64,000 nucleotides of DNA from an uncultured Ruegeria sp. (GCF_947497005.1 NZ_CANMFF010000013.1:89062-153061); one strand, 5' to 3'. Shown: positions 8,336 through 18,050, counted from the first letter of the stretch. Program-made: numbers and translations. The notes: generated by a model not told the origin, from the letters alone.

Positions 8336-9007
8336 TTTCCTCCGCTGTAAACCGTCCGGAGACCGATATCCCTGCATCGACCATTTCCGCTTTCGAAACG
8401 GAAAGTGGCTGTTTGCGATGCAGTTATTGAGGCATTGTGCAGTCAAAGATCCAGGTCCGGGGCAACATTTCGTTTGGCAATACCATTCAAGCGCAACTTG
8501 TCCGTGATGATCCGCCTGGGAATTAGGCCAAGACGATTTATCCGGTAGCGCAACGGCCAATATGTGCGACCAGAGATTTTCGCGACAACATCATCCCGAT
8601 GTCAGACTCCGCTTAGACGGCGGTGCCGCTGCCGCACGATTCAAGCGATCAGCAGCCGGAATTTGATGGGCCACTACCGGGGAATTTCGCAAGAGCTTTC
8701 AATCCCGCGCTGCGTATGCGATGATCCCGGGACGAAACCAGTGGCGTATTGAACTGACTGACGATGAATTCATCAATGTAATCTGCGTCCAAATCTGCAT
8801 CCGAACAACAAAGAGATGGTTAAGGTGAAAACACTTGCTGGATACGTGCGCCAAAGAGTGAGCAATTCTCAACCATTCTGGAATTTTGCGACATAACCTC
8901 AGATCCGTGTAAATTTCTGCCGCAATGCCCCCGTTTTTTTTGTGAGAAATTTTGCAGCGAGCCGCATATATCTTGGCGAACTGACACATCTGCATGAACG
9001 GTACTAG
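8336..9007. other. Non-coding stretch upstream of the class-V PLP gene
   Basis: No ORF here has recognisable content; short ORFs overlap on both strands with no consistent protein signal. A stretch near 8400-8530 hints at a decayed HTH-type gene (DAVIEALCSQR) but is too broken to assign. GATGAATTCATC at 8763-8774 is a perfect 12-bp palindrome. The promoter for the operon starting at 9008 must lie in the right-hand part, but I see no convincing -35/-10 pair. Confidence 0.4.
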
Positions 9008-10258
9008 ATGGCCCAAATCAACTCTCTACTGCTCGAGCAAGTCCGCGACCGGTTTGCTCAGGTCGATCACTGCCCGCAGCAGGGCCCGCGTATCTTCTTC
9101 GAAAACGCAGGCGGTGCGCTGACGCTGAACACAGTCGTAGACACGTCGCAGGCTTATGCCGCGATCCCTGACAATCAGGGGCGCGAGAATTCCGGCAGTC
9201 ACGAGCTGGTGCGCGTGATCAACAAGGCCAAAGAAGACATGGCGGTGTTCATGAATGCGCCGGGAGGGCAGTTCTTTGTCGGTGAAAGCGGCACCGAGTT
9301 GTTGTTCCGGTTGATCATGAACGCCTGTCTGGGAGCGGGTGCGGGCGTTGTTCTGGGATCAACTCTGGAACATCCGGCCACACGTTCGGCTTGTGACCGT
9401 TGGGCGCGCATTTCCGGGCAGACCCATGTGTTGATACCGCACGATGATGCGACCGGCACGGTCACCGCCGAGGCGTATACCGCTGCTGTCACGCCCGATA
9501 CCAAGGTGGCTACGATCCTGCACACCTCGCCGGTGACCGGCATGGGTGTGGATGTCGCAGCCGTTTCTCAGGCCATTCGCGCGGTGGCTCCGGACTGTTT
9601 CATTATCGTTGATGGCATCCAGCACGCAGCGCATGGTCGGATCGACCTGACGGCCTATAACGTCGACGGGTACGTGGTCTCGCCTTACAAAGTATTTTCG
9701 CGCCATGGGTACGGCGTTGCGTGGATCTCCGGCCGGTTGACCGGGCTGGAGCATAATGCCCTGATCGACGGCCCGGCGGATAATTGGGAAATGGGCACCC
9801 GCGATACCGGGGCTTATGCCACAATGTCGGACGTGGTCGGCTATTTTGAATGGCTAGGCAGTCAGGTCAGCGACGCCACTGACCGCCGTGCCAAATTCGT
9901 GGCGGCGGGTGAGGCAATCCATGCGCAGGAAAAGGCGCTGACCGATGCGATGATTCATGGCACCGGCAACCTGCCGGGTCTGGCCGAGATGGAGAAAGTG
10001 ACCATTCTGGGCGGCGTCGACAACCCGGCGCGCGAAGGCCTGGTATCGCTGCGTGTTGCCGGCGTGCCTTCGGTGGATGTGGTCAAACAGCTCAACGAAC
10101 AGTGCATCCGCACCCATCTGCGCAAGGCGGATCACTATTCCGGCAACGTCCTGACGCCGCTTGGTATGGACAGCTGCGTACGCGTTTCGATGTGTCACTA
10201 CAACAGCGTCGCCGAAGTTGCGCAGTTTCTGGGCGCAATGAAAACCATCGCCGCCTAA
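9008..10258 (+). CDS. Class-V PLP enzyme, cysteine desulfurase-like family (copy 1)
   Basis: A 416-residue fold-type I PLP enzyme. FFENAGGALTL near residue 30 and VDGIQHAAHG with the cofactor aspartate precede the Schiff-base lysine K228 in SPYKVFSRHGYG. It resembles the SufS/isopenicillin-N-epimerase-like group usually annotated as cysteine desulfurase family protein, but the region where SufS carries its persulfide cysteine reads IRTHLRKADHYSGNVL, without that cysteine. A lyase, racemase or aminotransferase role is therefore more likely than sulfur mobilisation. It is followed after 26 bases by a DMGDH-type flavoprotein, and a close paralogue lies at 19084. Substrate unknown. Confidence 0.8.
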   Translation: MAQINSLLLEQVRDRFAQVDHCPQQGPRIFFENAGGALTLNTVVDTSQAYAAIPDNQGRENSGSHELVRVINKAKEDMAVFMNAPGGQFFVGESGTELLFRLIMNACLGAGAGVVLGSTLEHPATRSACDRWARISGQTHVLIPHDDATGTVTAEAYTAAVTPDTKVATILHTSPVTGMGVDVAAVSQAIRAVAPDCFIIVDGIQHAAHGRIDLTAYNVDGYVVSPYKVFSRHGYGVAWISGRLTGLEHNALIDGPADNWEMGTRDTGAYATMSDVVGYFEWLGSQVSDATDRRAKFVAAGEAIHAQEKALTDAMIHGTGNLPGLAEMEKVTILGGVDNPAREGLVSLRVAGVPSVDVVKQLNEQCIRTHLRKADHYSGNVLTPLGMDSCVRVSMCHYNSVAEVAQFLGAMKTIAA

Positions 10259-10284
10259 GGCGTTCACAGGAAGAGGACTCCCTC

Positions 10285-12702
10285 ATGAAAACGCATGCAC
10301 AGGCAGTTGTGATCGGCGGCGGGCTTGCCGGTTGTTCGATCCTTTATCATCTGGCCAAGCTGGGCTGGACCGACAGCATCTTGCTGGAGCGCGACGAACT
10401 GACCAGCGGCTCGACCTGGCACGCGGCCGCCAATATTCACGGGCTGCACGACAACAACAACATCACCCGCATCCAGCACTATACGATGAACCTGTATAAA
10501 GAGCTGGAGCAGGAAACCGGCCAAAGCTGTGGCGTGTTCCAGCCCGGCTCGCTCTATCTGGCGCAAACCGAAGAGCGCGAGCAGCAGCTGCGCCTGCAGG
10601 AGGCAAAGGCGCGTTTCTATGGCCTGAACTTCCACGAGGTCAGCCGTGAACAGGCCAAGGAACTGCATCCATTGGCGCAGTTCGATGACATCCGATGCAT
10701 CATGTACGAACCCGATGGCGGCAATGTGGACCCATCCGGCGTGCCTCATGCTTATGCCGCAGGGGCTCGCGCAATGGGTGCCACGATCGAACGGTTCTGC
10801 CCGGTTACAGGGACAGAACAACAGCCTGACGGCAGCTGGATCGTGCGCACACCCAAGGGCGACATTCACACCCAATGGGTGGTAAATGCTGCCGGCCTTT
10901 GGGGCCGCGAAGTGGCGGCGCTGGCGGATTTGACCCTGCCGCTGCAACCGACGGAACACCAGTATTTCGTGACTGAAACGATCGACGAAGTGGCCAATCT
11001 GGGCCGCCGTTTGCCCTCGATCGCCGACCGCGACGGTGAATACTACTTCCGACAGGAAGGCAACGGGCTGCTGATCGGAGCTTATGAGAAAGACATGAAG
11101 TTCTGGGCCGAAGAAGGCACGCCGCTGGACTTTGCCCATGATCTGTTCCCCGACGATCTGGACCGTATCATGGAAAACGTGATCCGCGCGACCGAGCGCG
11201 TGCCGGTTGCCGCCACAGCCGGGGTGAAACGGGTGATCAACGGGCCGATGATCTGGTCGCCCGATGCCAACATGCTGTGGGGGCCGGTGCCCGAACTGAA
11301 GAACTATTTCCTGTGCGGCGGTCTGATCCCCGGCTTCTCGCAATCAGGGGGGCTGGGTCTGCTGGCGGCGCAATGGATGATCGAAGGCGAGCCGCAATAT
11401 GACATGTTCGCCTGGGATCTGGCGCGCTTTGGCGACTGGGCCGACAAGAAATTCACCAAGGCCCGGGTCGAGGATGCCTATACCCACCGTTTCGCCATCC
11501 ATTTCCCGAACGAAGAGCGCAGCGCGGGTCGTCCCGCCCGTGTTCGCCCCGCCTATGAGATGCAGAAAGAGATGGGCTGTGTCTTTGGCCTGAACTGCGG
11601 TTGGGAACACCCGCTGTGGTTCGCCGACCAACCCGGCATCGAAGAGACCGCTGGCTTTACCCGCCAGAACTGGTTTGATCCGGTGGGCCGCGAGGTGAAG
11701 ATGCTGCGCGAGCATGTAGGCGTGATCGATATCTCGAACTTCGCCAATTACGTGATCAAGGGGCCGGGCGCGTATGACTGGCTGGACCGGCTGGTCGCCA
11801 ATCGTGTGCCCGTCGAAATCGGACGGTCCTGCCTGACACCGCTGATTTCGGTGCGCGGGGGCGTAGCGGGTGATTTCACCATCACCAAGGTTGCCGATGA
11901 CGAGTACATGATGATTGGCTCGGGCATGGCCGAGCGCTATCATCAGCGCTTCTTCAACATGGTCGAGATGCCTGGAGGCGCTACGCTGGAGGTTGCGACC
12001 GACCGCATCGCAGGCTTCAACGTCGCGGGCCCGAAAGCGCGTGATCTGTTGCAACGCCTGACAAATGCCGACCTGTCGAACGAAGCGTTCCGTTTCATGC
12101 GCTCGGCCACTATCGACGTCGCTGGCGTGACCTGCCTGGCCATCCGTGTCTCCTTTACCGGTGATCTGGGGTGGGAACTGCATTGTGCAGAAGCGGATCA
12201 GACCCGGCTGTATACCGCACTGCTGGATGCGGCGAAGCAACTGAATGGTGGCCCGGTCGGTGGCCGGGCGCTGGGGTCTCTTCGCATCGAAAAGGGCTAT
12301 GGCTCCTGGGGGCGGGAATATTCTCAGGAGTACTGGCCGCAAGAGGTCGGTCTGGCCGGTCTGATCAAGCTGGACAAGGATTTCCTGCACAAGGACGCCT
12401 ATCTGTCCGTCAAAGACAACGCCCCGCGCGAGGTGCTGTCGATCTTCGAGATTGAGGTGACCGAGGATGCCGACGCCACAGGTGGCGAGCCGATCTTTAC
12501 CTCCGATGGCAAATCAGTGGGCCGCGTGACTTCGGGCGCCTATGGCTATTCGGTGGGTAAGTCGCTGGCCATCGGTTACGCGAACCCCGAAGTGGCACAG
12601 CCCGGCGATGAAGTGGTGATCCAGGTGATCGGCAAACCACATAAAGCACGGGTGCTGGCTGAACCGCCCTTCGATCCTAAGGGCGGAAGGCTGCGTTGTT
12701 GA
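10285..12702 (+). CDS. FAD-dependent oxidoreductase with GcvT domain (DMGDH/SARDH family, paralogue 1)
   Basis: The start is the ATG at 10285 (MKTHAQAVVIGGGLAG), giving 805 residues; the longer ORF runs back into the PLP gene. Residues 1-400 form a DAO-type FAD domain with GGGLAG and LTSGSTWHAAAN, where H46 matches the histidine that carries FAD covalently in dimethylglycine and sarcosine dehydrogenases. The glycine usual after HAA is alanine here. Residues about 430-800 are the GcvT-like folate domain (VRGGVAGDFTITKV; GDLGWELHC). Such enzymes oxidise an N-methyl group and pass the formaldehyde to tetrahydrofolate. It is paired with the class-V PLP enzyme upstream. The exact amine is unknown. 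Confidence 0.88.
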   Translation: MKTHAQAVVIGGGLAGCSILYHLAKLGWTDSILLERDELTSGSTWHAAANIHGLHDNNNITRIQHYTMNLYKELEQETGQSCGVFQPGSLYLAQTEEREQQLRLQEAKARFYGLNFHEVSREQAKELHPLAQFDDIRCIMYEPDGGNVDPSGVPHAYAAGARAMGATIERFCPVTGTEQQPDGSWIVRTPKGDIHTQWVVNAAGLWGREVAALADLTLPLQPTEHQYFVTETIDEVANLGRRLPSIADRDGEYYFRQEGNGLLIGAYEKDMKFWAEEGTPLDFAHDLFPDDLDRIMENVIRATERVPVAATAGVKRVINGPMIWSPDANMLWGPVPELKNYFLCGGLIPGFSQSGGLGLLAAQWMIEGEPQYDMFAWDLARFGDWADKKFTKARVEDAYTHRFAIHFPNEERSAGRPARVRPAYEMQKEMGCVFGLNCGWEHPLWFADQPGIEETAGFTRQNWFDPVGREVKMLREHVGVIDISNFANYVIKGPGAYDWLDRLVANRVPVEIGRSCLTPLISVRGGVAGDFTITKVADDEYMMIGSGMAERYHQRFFNMVEMPGGATLEVATDRIAGFNVAGPKARDLLQRLTNADLSNEAFRFMRSATIDVAGVTCLAIRVSFTGDLGWELHCAEADQTRLYTALLDAAKQLNGGPVGGRALGSLRIEKGYGSWGREYSQEYWPQEVGLAGLIKLDKDFLHKDAYLSVKDNAPREVLSIFEIEVTEDADATGGEPIFTSDGKSVGRVTSGAYGYSVGKSLAIGYANPEVAQPGDEVVIQVIGKPHKARVLAEPPFDPKGGRLRC

Positions 12703-12748
12703 AATGAAGGCGTGAATTGAGTGCGCTTAATCACAAGTTAAGTTCATG

Positions 12749-12777
12749 GCCGCAGATCCCAATTCGGGATTTGCGGC
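12749..12777. terminator. Bidirectional hairpin between convergent genes
   Basis: GCCGCAGATCCC and GGGATTTGCGGC form a 12-bp stem with one G-T pair around a five-base loop (AATTC). It lies between the flavoprotein stop and the convergent LysR stop. There is no strong T-run, so termination efficiency is uncertain. Confidence 0.55.
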
Positions 12778-13703
12778 TATGTTATGTGAAACCCGCTTTC
12801 GGGCAGTTTGCACCATTCTGACAGCAATTGCGCAACCTGAAAGATTGGATCGCCTTCCTCCACATCCTCAGACCTGAGAACAGCATGCCATGGAACTGAG
12901 ATTCCGTCTTTTGTCACACTGGCCCCAACGATACGACCTTCCTTCAGCGCGGACTGAACGGCCCAGCTTGACAGAACACTTGTGCCAAGGTCTGAGGCAA
13001 CCAGTTCAACGATCGCTTCGGGCAGTTCGACTGTGGCCGCCCATTTCGGATAGCTGTCAGTGGGGCGGTACAGCAGCGCGAATTCGCGATCCGGTTCGGG
13101 CACTTTTGTATAGGTGATGAAGGGCTCACCAGCGACATCGGTGCCTTCAACGTATTCTCGTCCCGCCAGTCGGTGTGTGGGCGGCATGATGTAAAGCAAT
13201 GGGTCTTCGAACAGTTTCATGGTTTTCAACCCGGCCTGCGAAACGTTGCCGGACGTGATCGCAATGTCGAGATGCCGGTTCAGCAATCCGGTCAGTGGAT
13301 CGCTTCGCGCACCGGCCATGATCTGAATGTCGATCCCGTCGGTATGTGATTTCATGAACTTGATGAAAGACGGCAACCAGCGGTAATTGCTGTAGGCTTC
13401 GACGGACAGGCGCACGACGTGCTGCACATTGGCATTCATGCGGCGCACGTCCTCTTCGGCGCGATGAAGATCAGTCAGAATACGCTCGGCCACAACAGCC
13501 ATGTAATCGGCCGCCGGCGTCTTGCGCAGTTTCTTGTGCATCCGGGTGTACAAAGGCACATCCAGCCGACGTTCCGCTTCGCGCAGGCGGTGGGACAAGG
13601 CCGAGGGCGTCACCCCAAGCTTCTTGGCCGCATCGGTGATACGACCGGTTTCATTGATCGCCTGAATCAGTTGCAGGTGACGCAGGTCAAGCAGAGGTTT
13701 CAT
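12777..13703 (-). CDS. LysR-family transcriptional regulator
   Basis: A 308-residue LTTR: the N-terminal winged helix is LRHLQLIQAINETGRITDAAKKLGVTPSALSHRLREAERRLDVPLYTR, followed by a periplasmic-binding-like effector domain. It begins MKPLLDLRHLQ at the ATG at 13703. It is divergent from the class III aminotransferase gene (106 bases apart), the normal arrangement for LysR control of a catabolic operon. It probably activates the aminotransferase-ALDH-SelA-like-DUF4392-class-V operon. The inducer is unknown. Its 3' end faces the flavoprotein gene across a hairpin. Confidence 0.9.
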   Translation of the reverse strand: MKPLLDLRHLQLIQAINETGRITDAAKKLGVTPSALSHRLREAERRLDVPLYTRMHKKLRKTPAADYMAVVAERILTDLHRAEEDVRRMNANVQHVVRLSVEAYSNYRWLPSFIKFMKSHTDGIDIQIMAGARSDPLTGLLNRHLDIAITSGNVSQAGLKTMKLFEDPLLYIMPPTHRLAGREYVEGTDVAGEPFITYTKVPEPDREFALLYRPTDSYPKWAATVELPEAIVELVASDLGTSVLSSWAVQSALKEGRIVGASVTKDGISVPWHAVLRSEDVEEGDPIFQVAQLLSEWCKLPESGFHIT

Positions 13704-13809
13704 GGGATTTTAGCCTGAAGGAAATTCACGAAATCGAAAAAACTTCGAAATTGAAATTCAGTCAATATAAATGTGAAATCGCACCAGGTTTTTAGGTGGA
13801 GCACTCTTT
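13704..13809. promoter_or_regulatory. Divergent promoter region with repeated GAAATTCA
   Basis: The AT-rich gap between the LysR gene and the aminotransferase holds two direct copies of GAAATTCA (13721-13728 and 13753-13760), 32 bases apart, with ACTTCGAAATT between them. Spaced elements like these suit LysR recognition and activation sites. Binding is inferred only from position. Confidence 0.35.
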
Positions 13810-15201
13810 ATGAACGTTGACGCCAGACGCGCCATCGAACAGGACAAGGCACATCACGTGCATCCTCAATCGAATTTGCGACAGCATTCCGAGAACGGTC
13901 CGATCATGATCACCCATGGCAACGGGGTCTTCATCTACGACAGTGAAGGGCGTGAGATCATTGACGGATTTTCTGGCCTGGGCTGTGTGTCGCTGGGCTA
14001 TCACAATGAGCGGCTGTCAAATGTTGCGAAACGGCAGATGGATGTGTTGCCCTTTGCGCCCACCTTCTACAACCGCTCTCACCCGCGCGTCGCGGAACTG
14101 GGTGAGCGCCTGATCGGCATGGCGCCCAAGGCGAAAGATGGCAGCGACATGAACCGGGTGATGTTCCAATGCTCGGGGTCCGAGGCGAATGACACCGCGA
14201 TCAAGTTGTTGTGGTATACAAATACCGCTCGTGGCGAGCCGGACCGACGCAAGATCATTGGTCGGGTGCGGGGCTATCATGGGAACACGGTTGCGACTGT
14301 GTCGCTGTCGGGTCAGCCCCATATGCATGCGAAATTTGGACTTCCTTTGCCAGATTTCAAACACACCGAGCTACCAAACTATTATCGCTTTCATATCGAT
14401 GGCGAGAGCGAAGAAGAATTCTCGGCCCGGATGGCGGAAAAGTTTGAGGAATTGATCCTCGCCGAAGGCCCTGAGACCGTGGCGGCCTTCTTTGCCGAAC
14501 CAGCGATTTCAGGGGGTGGCGCGTTGATGCCTCCCGAAGGCTACTGGCGCGAGATGCAGGCGGTTCTGCGCAAATACGACATCAAGTTTCTGGCCGACGA
14601 GGTTGTTTGCGGTTTTGGCCGGACCGGTAACATGTGGGGGTCGCAGACCTGGGGACTCGAACCCGACATGATTTCCTGCGCCAAGGCTCTGTCGGCCGCG
14701 TTCTTCCCGATCTCGGCCCTGATGTTCAAGGACGAGATGTATGCCGACATGATGAAGAACTCGGACGAGGTCGGTACTTTTGGTCACGGCTATACATATG
14801 CGGGCCACCCGGTCGGGGCCGCTGTGGGATTGGAAGCGCTGGATATCTATGATGAGATCGATCTGGTCGGCCATGTCCGCAAGGTTTCCACGCGGTTCCT
14901 CGAAAAATGCCACTCTATGGCTGACCACCCGCTTGTGGCCGAAGTGCGCGGTGTCGGGCTGTTCTGTGGATTTGAGTTGATGAAGGGCGCAAAAAACCGT
15001 GAACCGTTCGATCCCTCTTGGAAAGTGGGTGAGCTTGTGCAGAACTTTGCTCATGATCGGGGTCTCTACCTGCGGGCGATTGGCGACCGGATGAGCTTTA
15101 TGCCGCCGCTGATCATCAACGAGGATGAGATCGATATCGCGACTGAACGCTTCAAAGGTGCGTTGGATGATGCCTGGGCGGTGGTTCGCACGAAGATCTG
15201 A
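13810..15201 (+). CDS. Class III (omega-amino acid type) PLP aminotransferase
   Basis: A 463-residue fold-type I aminotransferase. Motifs: DGFSGLGCVSLGYHNERL at the N-terminus, CSGSEANDTAIKL for phosphate binding, FLADEVVCGFGRTG with the cofactor aspartate, and ISCAKALSAAFFPISA with Schiff-base lysine K292. It belongs to the taurine/beta-alanine/GABA-pyruvate aminotransferase group (InterPro class III). The product would be an aldehyde, and an aldehyde dehydrogenase follows 105 bases later, a classic pair for amine-to-acid conversion. It is the first gene of the operon controlled by the divergent LysR. The amine donor is not determinable. Confidence 0.88.
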   Translation: MNVDARRAIEQDKAHHVHPQSNLRQHSENGPIMITHGNGVFIYDSEGREIIDGFSGLGCVSLGYHNERLSNVAKRQMDVLPFAPTFYNRSHPRVAELGERLIGMAPKAKDGSDMNRVMFQCSGSEANDTAIKLLWYTNTARGEPDRRKIIGRVRGYHGNTVATVSLSGQPHMHAKFGLPLPDFKHTELPNYYRFHIDGESEEEFSARMAEKFEELILAEGPETVAAFFAEPAISGGGALMPPEGYWREMQAVLRKYDIKFLADEVVCGFGRTGNMWGSQTWGLEPDMISCAKALSAAFFPISALMFKDEMYADMMKNSDEVGTFGHGYTYAGHPVGAAVGLEALDIYDEIDLVGHVRKVSTRFLEKCHSMADHPLVAEVRGVGLFCGFELMKGAKNREPFDPSWKVGELVQNFAHDRGLYLRAIGDRMSFMPPLIINEDEIDIATERFKGALDDAWAVVRTKI

Positions 15202-15306
15202 TCGTTTTTTTGGGGTCGGGCTGACGCTCTCATCCCATCCCAGCGTCGCAGGCCCCCTCTCAGGCGGCGCGTTTTTTGGACCTGTAGTTCGCCGAGGAGA
15301 ACAGGG

Positions 15307-16791
15307 ATGACAACACACCTGGAACCGAAACTGCCCGATGCGGGTCTGGCTGGAAGTTACATAAACGGTACCTGGCATTGGCCCCAAGGGCGGCTGGTGG
15401 TCGAAAACCCCTCGCGCCGCGTTCCGATTTGTGAGGTCGGTCGCGGCACGTCAACCGAAGTGGACCTTGCCGTTGCTGCCGCCCGAGCCGCGCTGCCAGC
15501 GTGGCGCGCATTGGCCGCGAGCGAGCGTGGCAAGCTGTTGACGGAACTCGGCCGTCGTCTGGTAGAAAACGCCGAAGAAGTGGCCCGCGTTTTGGCAGCG
15601 GAAAGTGGAAATGCCATCAAGACCCAGTCGCGGGGCGAGGCAATGGGGGCTGCCGGGGTTTTGAAATATTATGGGGGTGTCGCGGTCGAGCAAAAAGGCG
15701 AGACCCTGCCGCTTGGACCCGGCCTGTTCAGCTATTCCACCCGAGAACCACATGGTGTTGTGGGCTCGATCATCCCGTGGAATTCGCCCCTGCAGCTGGG
15801 TGCAGTGAAGATTTCGATGGCACTGGCGACCGGTAATTGCCTGGTGCTGAAACCGGCTGAAGATGCGCCGCTGGCGATCCTGAAACTGGCTGAGTTGGCT
15901 GATGGGCTGGTCCCGCCGGGTGTGTTCAACGTTGTCACCGGACTGGGCGAAGAGGCGGGTGCGGCCTTGGCTGCACATCCCGGCGTGGACAAGGTGTCTT
16001 TCACCGGCTCAAGCGAAGTTGGCAAGCTGATTGGCAAGGCCACTGCCGACCGTATCGCCAAGTTGACTCTGGAGCTGGGCGGTAAATCTCCGACCATCGT
16101 CTTCCCGGACGCCATCACGGATGGACGCCTGGATGGCACCGCGCAACAGGTGGCCAACGCCATGCGCTTTGCCCGTCAGGGTCAAAGCTGCACCGCCGGG
16201 TCGCGTTTGTTCGTACACAAGGATATCTGGGATGTATTAATGCCCAAAGTGGCTGAGAAGTCAGCGGCATTGAAGGTCGGCGATGCGCTGGATCCCGACG
16301 TGGACATGGGTGCGGTCGTTAATGCCGAACGGTATGGCGAAATCCGCGCTTATGTGGCCGAGGCGGAAGCACAAGGTGCGACATTCCTGATCGGAGAAAC
16401 CCCGAACGAAGACCCGGATGGTTTCTGTCCCAATCCTACTATTCTCACTGGAATCGGCAACAATTGGCGGATCGCGCGGGAAGAAGTATTCGGGCCGGTC
16501 ATGGTCGCCATCCCTTTCGAGACCGAAGAGGAAGTGATTGCCATGGCCAACGATACTCACTACGGGCTGGCCGCGTTTTTGTTTACCCGTGACATCAGCC
16601 GGGTCACCCGCTTGACCCGCGCCATCGACGCTGGTTGGATTCAGGTTAACCAAGGCGGCGGGCAGATCCCCGGCATGTCTTATGGCGGCACCAAGCAATC
16701 TGGTATGGGCAGCGAATACTCAATCGAAGGCGCGCTTGAGTCTTATACGTACCGCAAATGCGTCACCATCAATATCGAGGATGGCACGTGA
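15307..16791 (+). CDS. NAD(P)-dependent aldehyde dehydrogenase
   Basis: A 494-residue ALDH superfamily protein of usual length. IPWNSPLQLGAVKISMALATGNCLVLKP is the cofactor-binding segment, FTGSSEVGK follows, and E256 (LELGGKSPTIVF) and the catalytic cysteine C295 (RQGQSCTAGSR) are in place. It should oxidise the aldehyde made by the upstream aminotransferase to a carboxylate. SD GAGGAGAACAGGG lies before the ATG. Its stop overlaps the next gene's GTG start (GTGA). Which aldehyde it uses is unknown; betaine-, semialdehyde- and indole-type ALDHs share these motifs. Confidence 0.92.
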   Translation: MTTHLEPKLPDAGLAGSYINGTWHWPQGRLVVENPSRRVPICEVGRGTSTEVDLAVAAARAALPAWRALAASERGKLLTELGRRLVENAEEVARVLAAESGNAIKTQSRGEAMGAAGVLKYYGGVAVEQKGETLPLGPGLFSYSTREPHGVVGSIIPWNSPLQLGAVKISMALATGNCLVLKPAEDAPLAILKLAELADGLVPPGVFNVVTGLGEEAGAALAAHPGVDKVSFTGSSEVGKLIGKATADRIAKLTLELGGKSPTIVFPDAITDGRLDGTAQQVANAMRFARQGQSCTAGSRLFVHKDIWDVLMPKVAEKSAALKVGDALDPDVDMGAVVNAERYGEIRAYVAEAEAQGATFLIGETPNEDPDGFCPNPTILTGIGNNWRIAREEVFGPVMVAIPFETEEEVIAMANDTHYGLAAFLFTRDISRVTRLTRAIDAGWIQVNQGGGQIPGMSYGGTKQSGMGSEYSIEGALESYTYRKCVTINIEDGT

Positions 16792-18050
16792 GTTCGGACC
16801 GTTTCGGTAATGCAATAGATCCAAGCGTGGGTTATGCCCGTGGCACACTGCTGAGAGGTTCAGCGGATGAAGTGCGCAGGCTGGCCCAGGCTGGCCGCGT
16901 TGCTGCCGATTTCGTCGCCCAAAACGGCGTTGACAAGATCGCCATCTGCACAGGTAATCTGCGGTTCTATCCCGCCAAGCCGGACGATTTGACCGTGTTG
17001 TGTGAAGAATGGATCGGTCCGGGCCTGTTTGGTGAAGAGCTACGTCAGGCGGCAATTTTTCATCTAGGCGGGCAAGGGCACGAGGCGGCGGCAGTGATCA
17101 ACAGAACAAGTGCGGGTATCGTGGCAACGGTTCTGGCCCACAGTGATGCCACGCCAGTTCTGTCCCTTGTGGCACCAGGTGATCGCAGCCATGCTTCGGT
17201 TTTGCGCGGAGCGCGATTGGCGGGCGTGTCAGTGCGTGAGGTTTATGATCTGGCCGCAGTGAAAAAGGCATTGGTTGAGGACAACCCGGCGCTGTTCGTG
17301 ATCACCCCGGTGACTTCGGAGCTTTCTGTGCTGAACGATGACCTGATCAGAAATGCCGCCGCAGCAGGAAAGAACTCGGGGTGTGTGGTGTTTCTCGACG
17401 ACGCCTATGGTGCGCGATTCCGTCCGGTATTGATGGGCGGTGCGCCGTCGCTGTCGCTTGGCGCGGATCTGGTCATAACAAACGCCGACAAGGCCGGACT
17501 GTCTGGTCCGCGCGCTGGGGTGCTCTGCGGGGAAACCGAGGCGCTGATCCCGGTACAAGCCAAAGCCAGTGAGTTGGGAATGGAAGCCCGCGCCCCTGTT
17601 GCCGTTGGCGCAATGCGCAGTCTGCAGGGCTTCACGCCCGATCTGTTGCTGCAAGAGGCCCAGGATGGTCGGGATCTGGCTGATGCGCTTGAGGTCGCGC
17701 TTGGGGTCTCGCGTATCACGCGTTCGGCTTTAGGTCCGAAGATTGACGAACAGGACGCGACGGAGGTGGTTCTGAGTATGGCTGCCGCTGACAATACAAA
17801 TCTGGTCCCGGCCGAGGTGACCGCGGTAATCGGTATGCTGATGTTGCGTGACAAAGGGATTGTGACGGTCAACACCCATGGCCAACCTGGCGGGCGGGTC
17901 TCGATCCGGCTGAAACCGACCTCGGGCGCGGTGGCACGGGCGGGGGGCGCTGCTGCGTTGGCAGATTGTCTGGTGTCGGCGATGCAAGAAACAGCGGATC
18001 ATCTGCATGACAAAGCTTGGATCTCAGCAACTCTGTTTGGAGAATTGTGA
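16788..18050 (+). CDS. SelA-like fold-type I PLP enzyme
   Basis: The start is likely the GTG at 16788, overlapping the ALDH stop as GTGA (420 residues); the ATG at 16758 lies inside the ALDH gene. The active-site segment LVITNADKAGLSGPRAGVLCG places a Schiff-base lysine at K235 and closely matches the SelA / D-glucosaminate-6-phosphate ammonia-lyase pattern (DKxxxGPxAG). VVFLDDAYGARF supplies the pyridine-nitrogen aspartate. A selenocysteine role is unlikely: no selB, selC or selD is nearby, and the context is catabolic. It ends directly against the DUF4392 gene (zero-base gap), so the two probably act in one pathway, perhaps on a D-amino acid or as an ammonia-lyase. Function unknown. Confidence 0.72.
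   Translation: MSSDRFGNAIDPSVGYARGTLLRGSADEVRRLAQAGRVAADFVAQNGVDKIAICTGNLRFYPAKPDDLTVLCEEWIGPGLFGEELRQAAIFHLGGQGHEAAAVINRTSAGIVATVLAHSDATPVLSLVAPGDRSHASVLRGARLAGVSVREVYDLAAVKKALVEDNPALFVITPVTSELSVLNDDLIRNAAAAGKNSGCVVFLDDAYGARFRPVLMGGAPSLSLGADLVITNADKAGLSGPRAGVLCGETEALIPVQAKASELGMEARAPVAVGAMRSLQGFTPDLLLQEAQDGRDLADALEVALGVSRITRSALGPKIDEQDATEVVLSMAAADNTNLVPAEVTAVIGMLMLRDKGIVTVNTHGQPGGRVSIRLKPTSGAVARAGGAAALADCLVSAMQETADHLHDKAWISATLFGEL

Noticed and set aside
8395-8530. Decayed GntR-type helix-turn-helix gene
   Set aside because: A short DAVIEALCSQR match in one frame cannot be extended even with frameshifts; evidence too thin to list as a pseudogene.
9008-10258. True cysteine desulfurase for Fe-S assembly
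   Set aside because: The persulfide cysteine segment of SufS/IscS is absent and no suf or isc genes are adjacent.
10264-12390. Long antisense ORFs (359 and 348 aa) opposite the first DMGDH-type gene
   Set aside because: They are shadow frames of a high-GC gene; the sense strand has clear FAD and GcvT motifs, and the antisense translations have no recognisable domain.
16788-18050. Selenocysteine synthesis (true SelA)
   Set aside because: No selB, selD or tRNA-Sec in the window, and the gene is embedded in a catabolic operon; only the PLP-lysine pattern is SelA-like.
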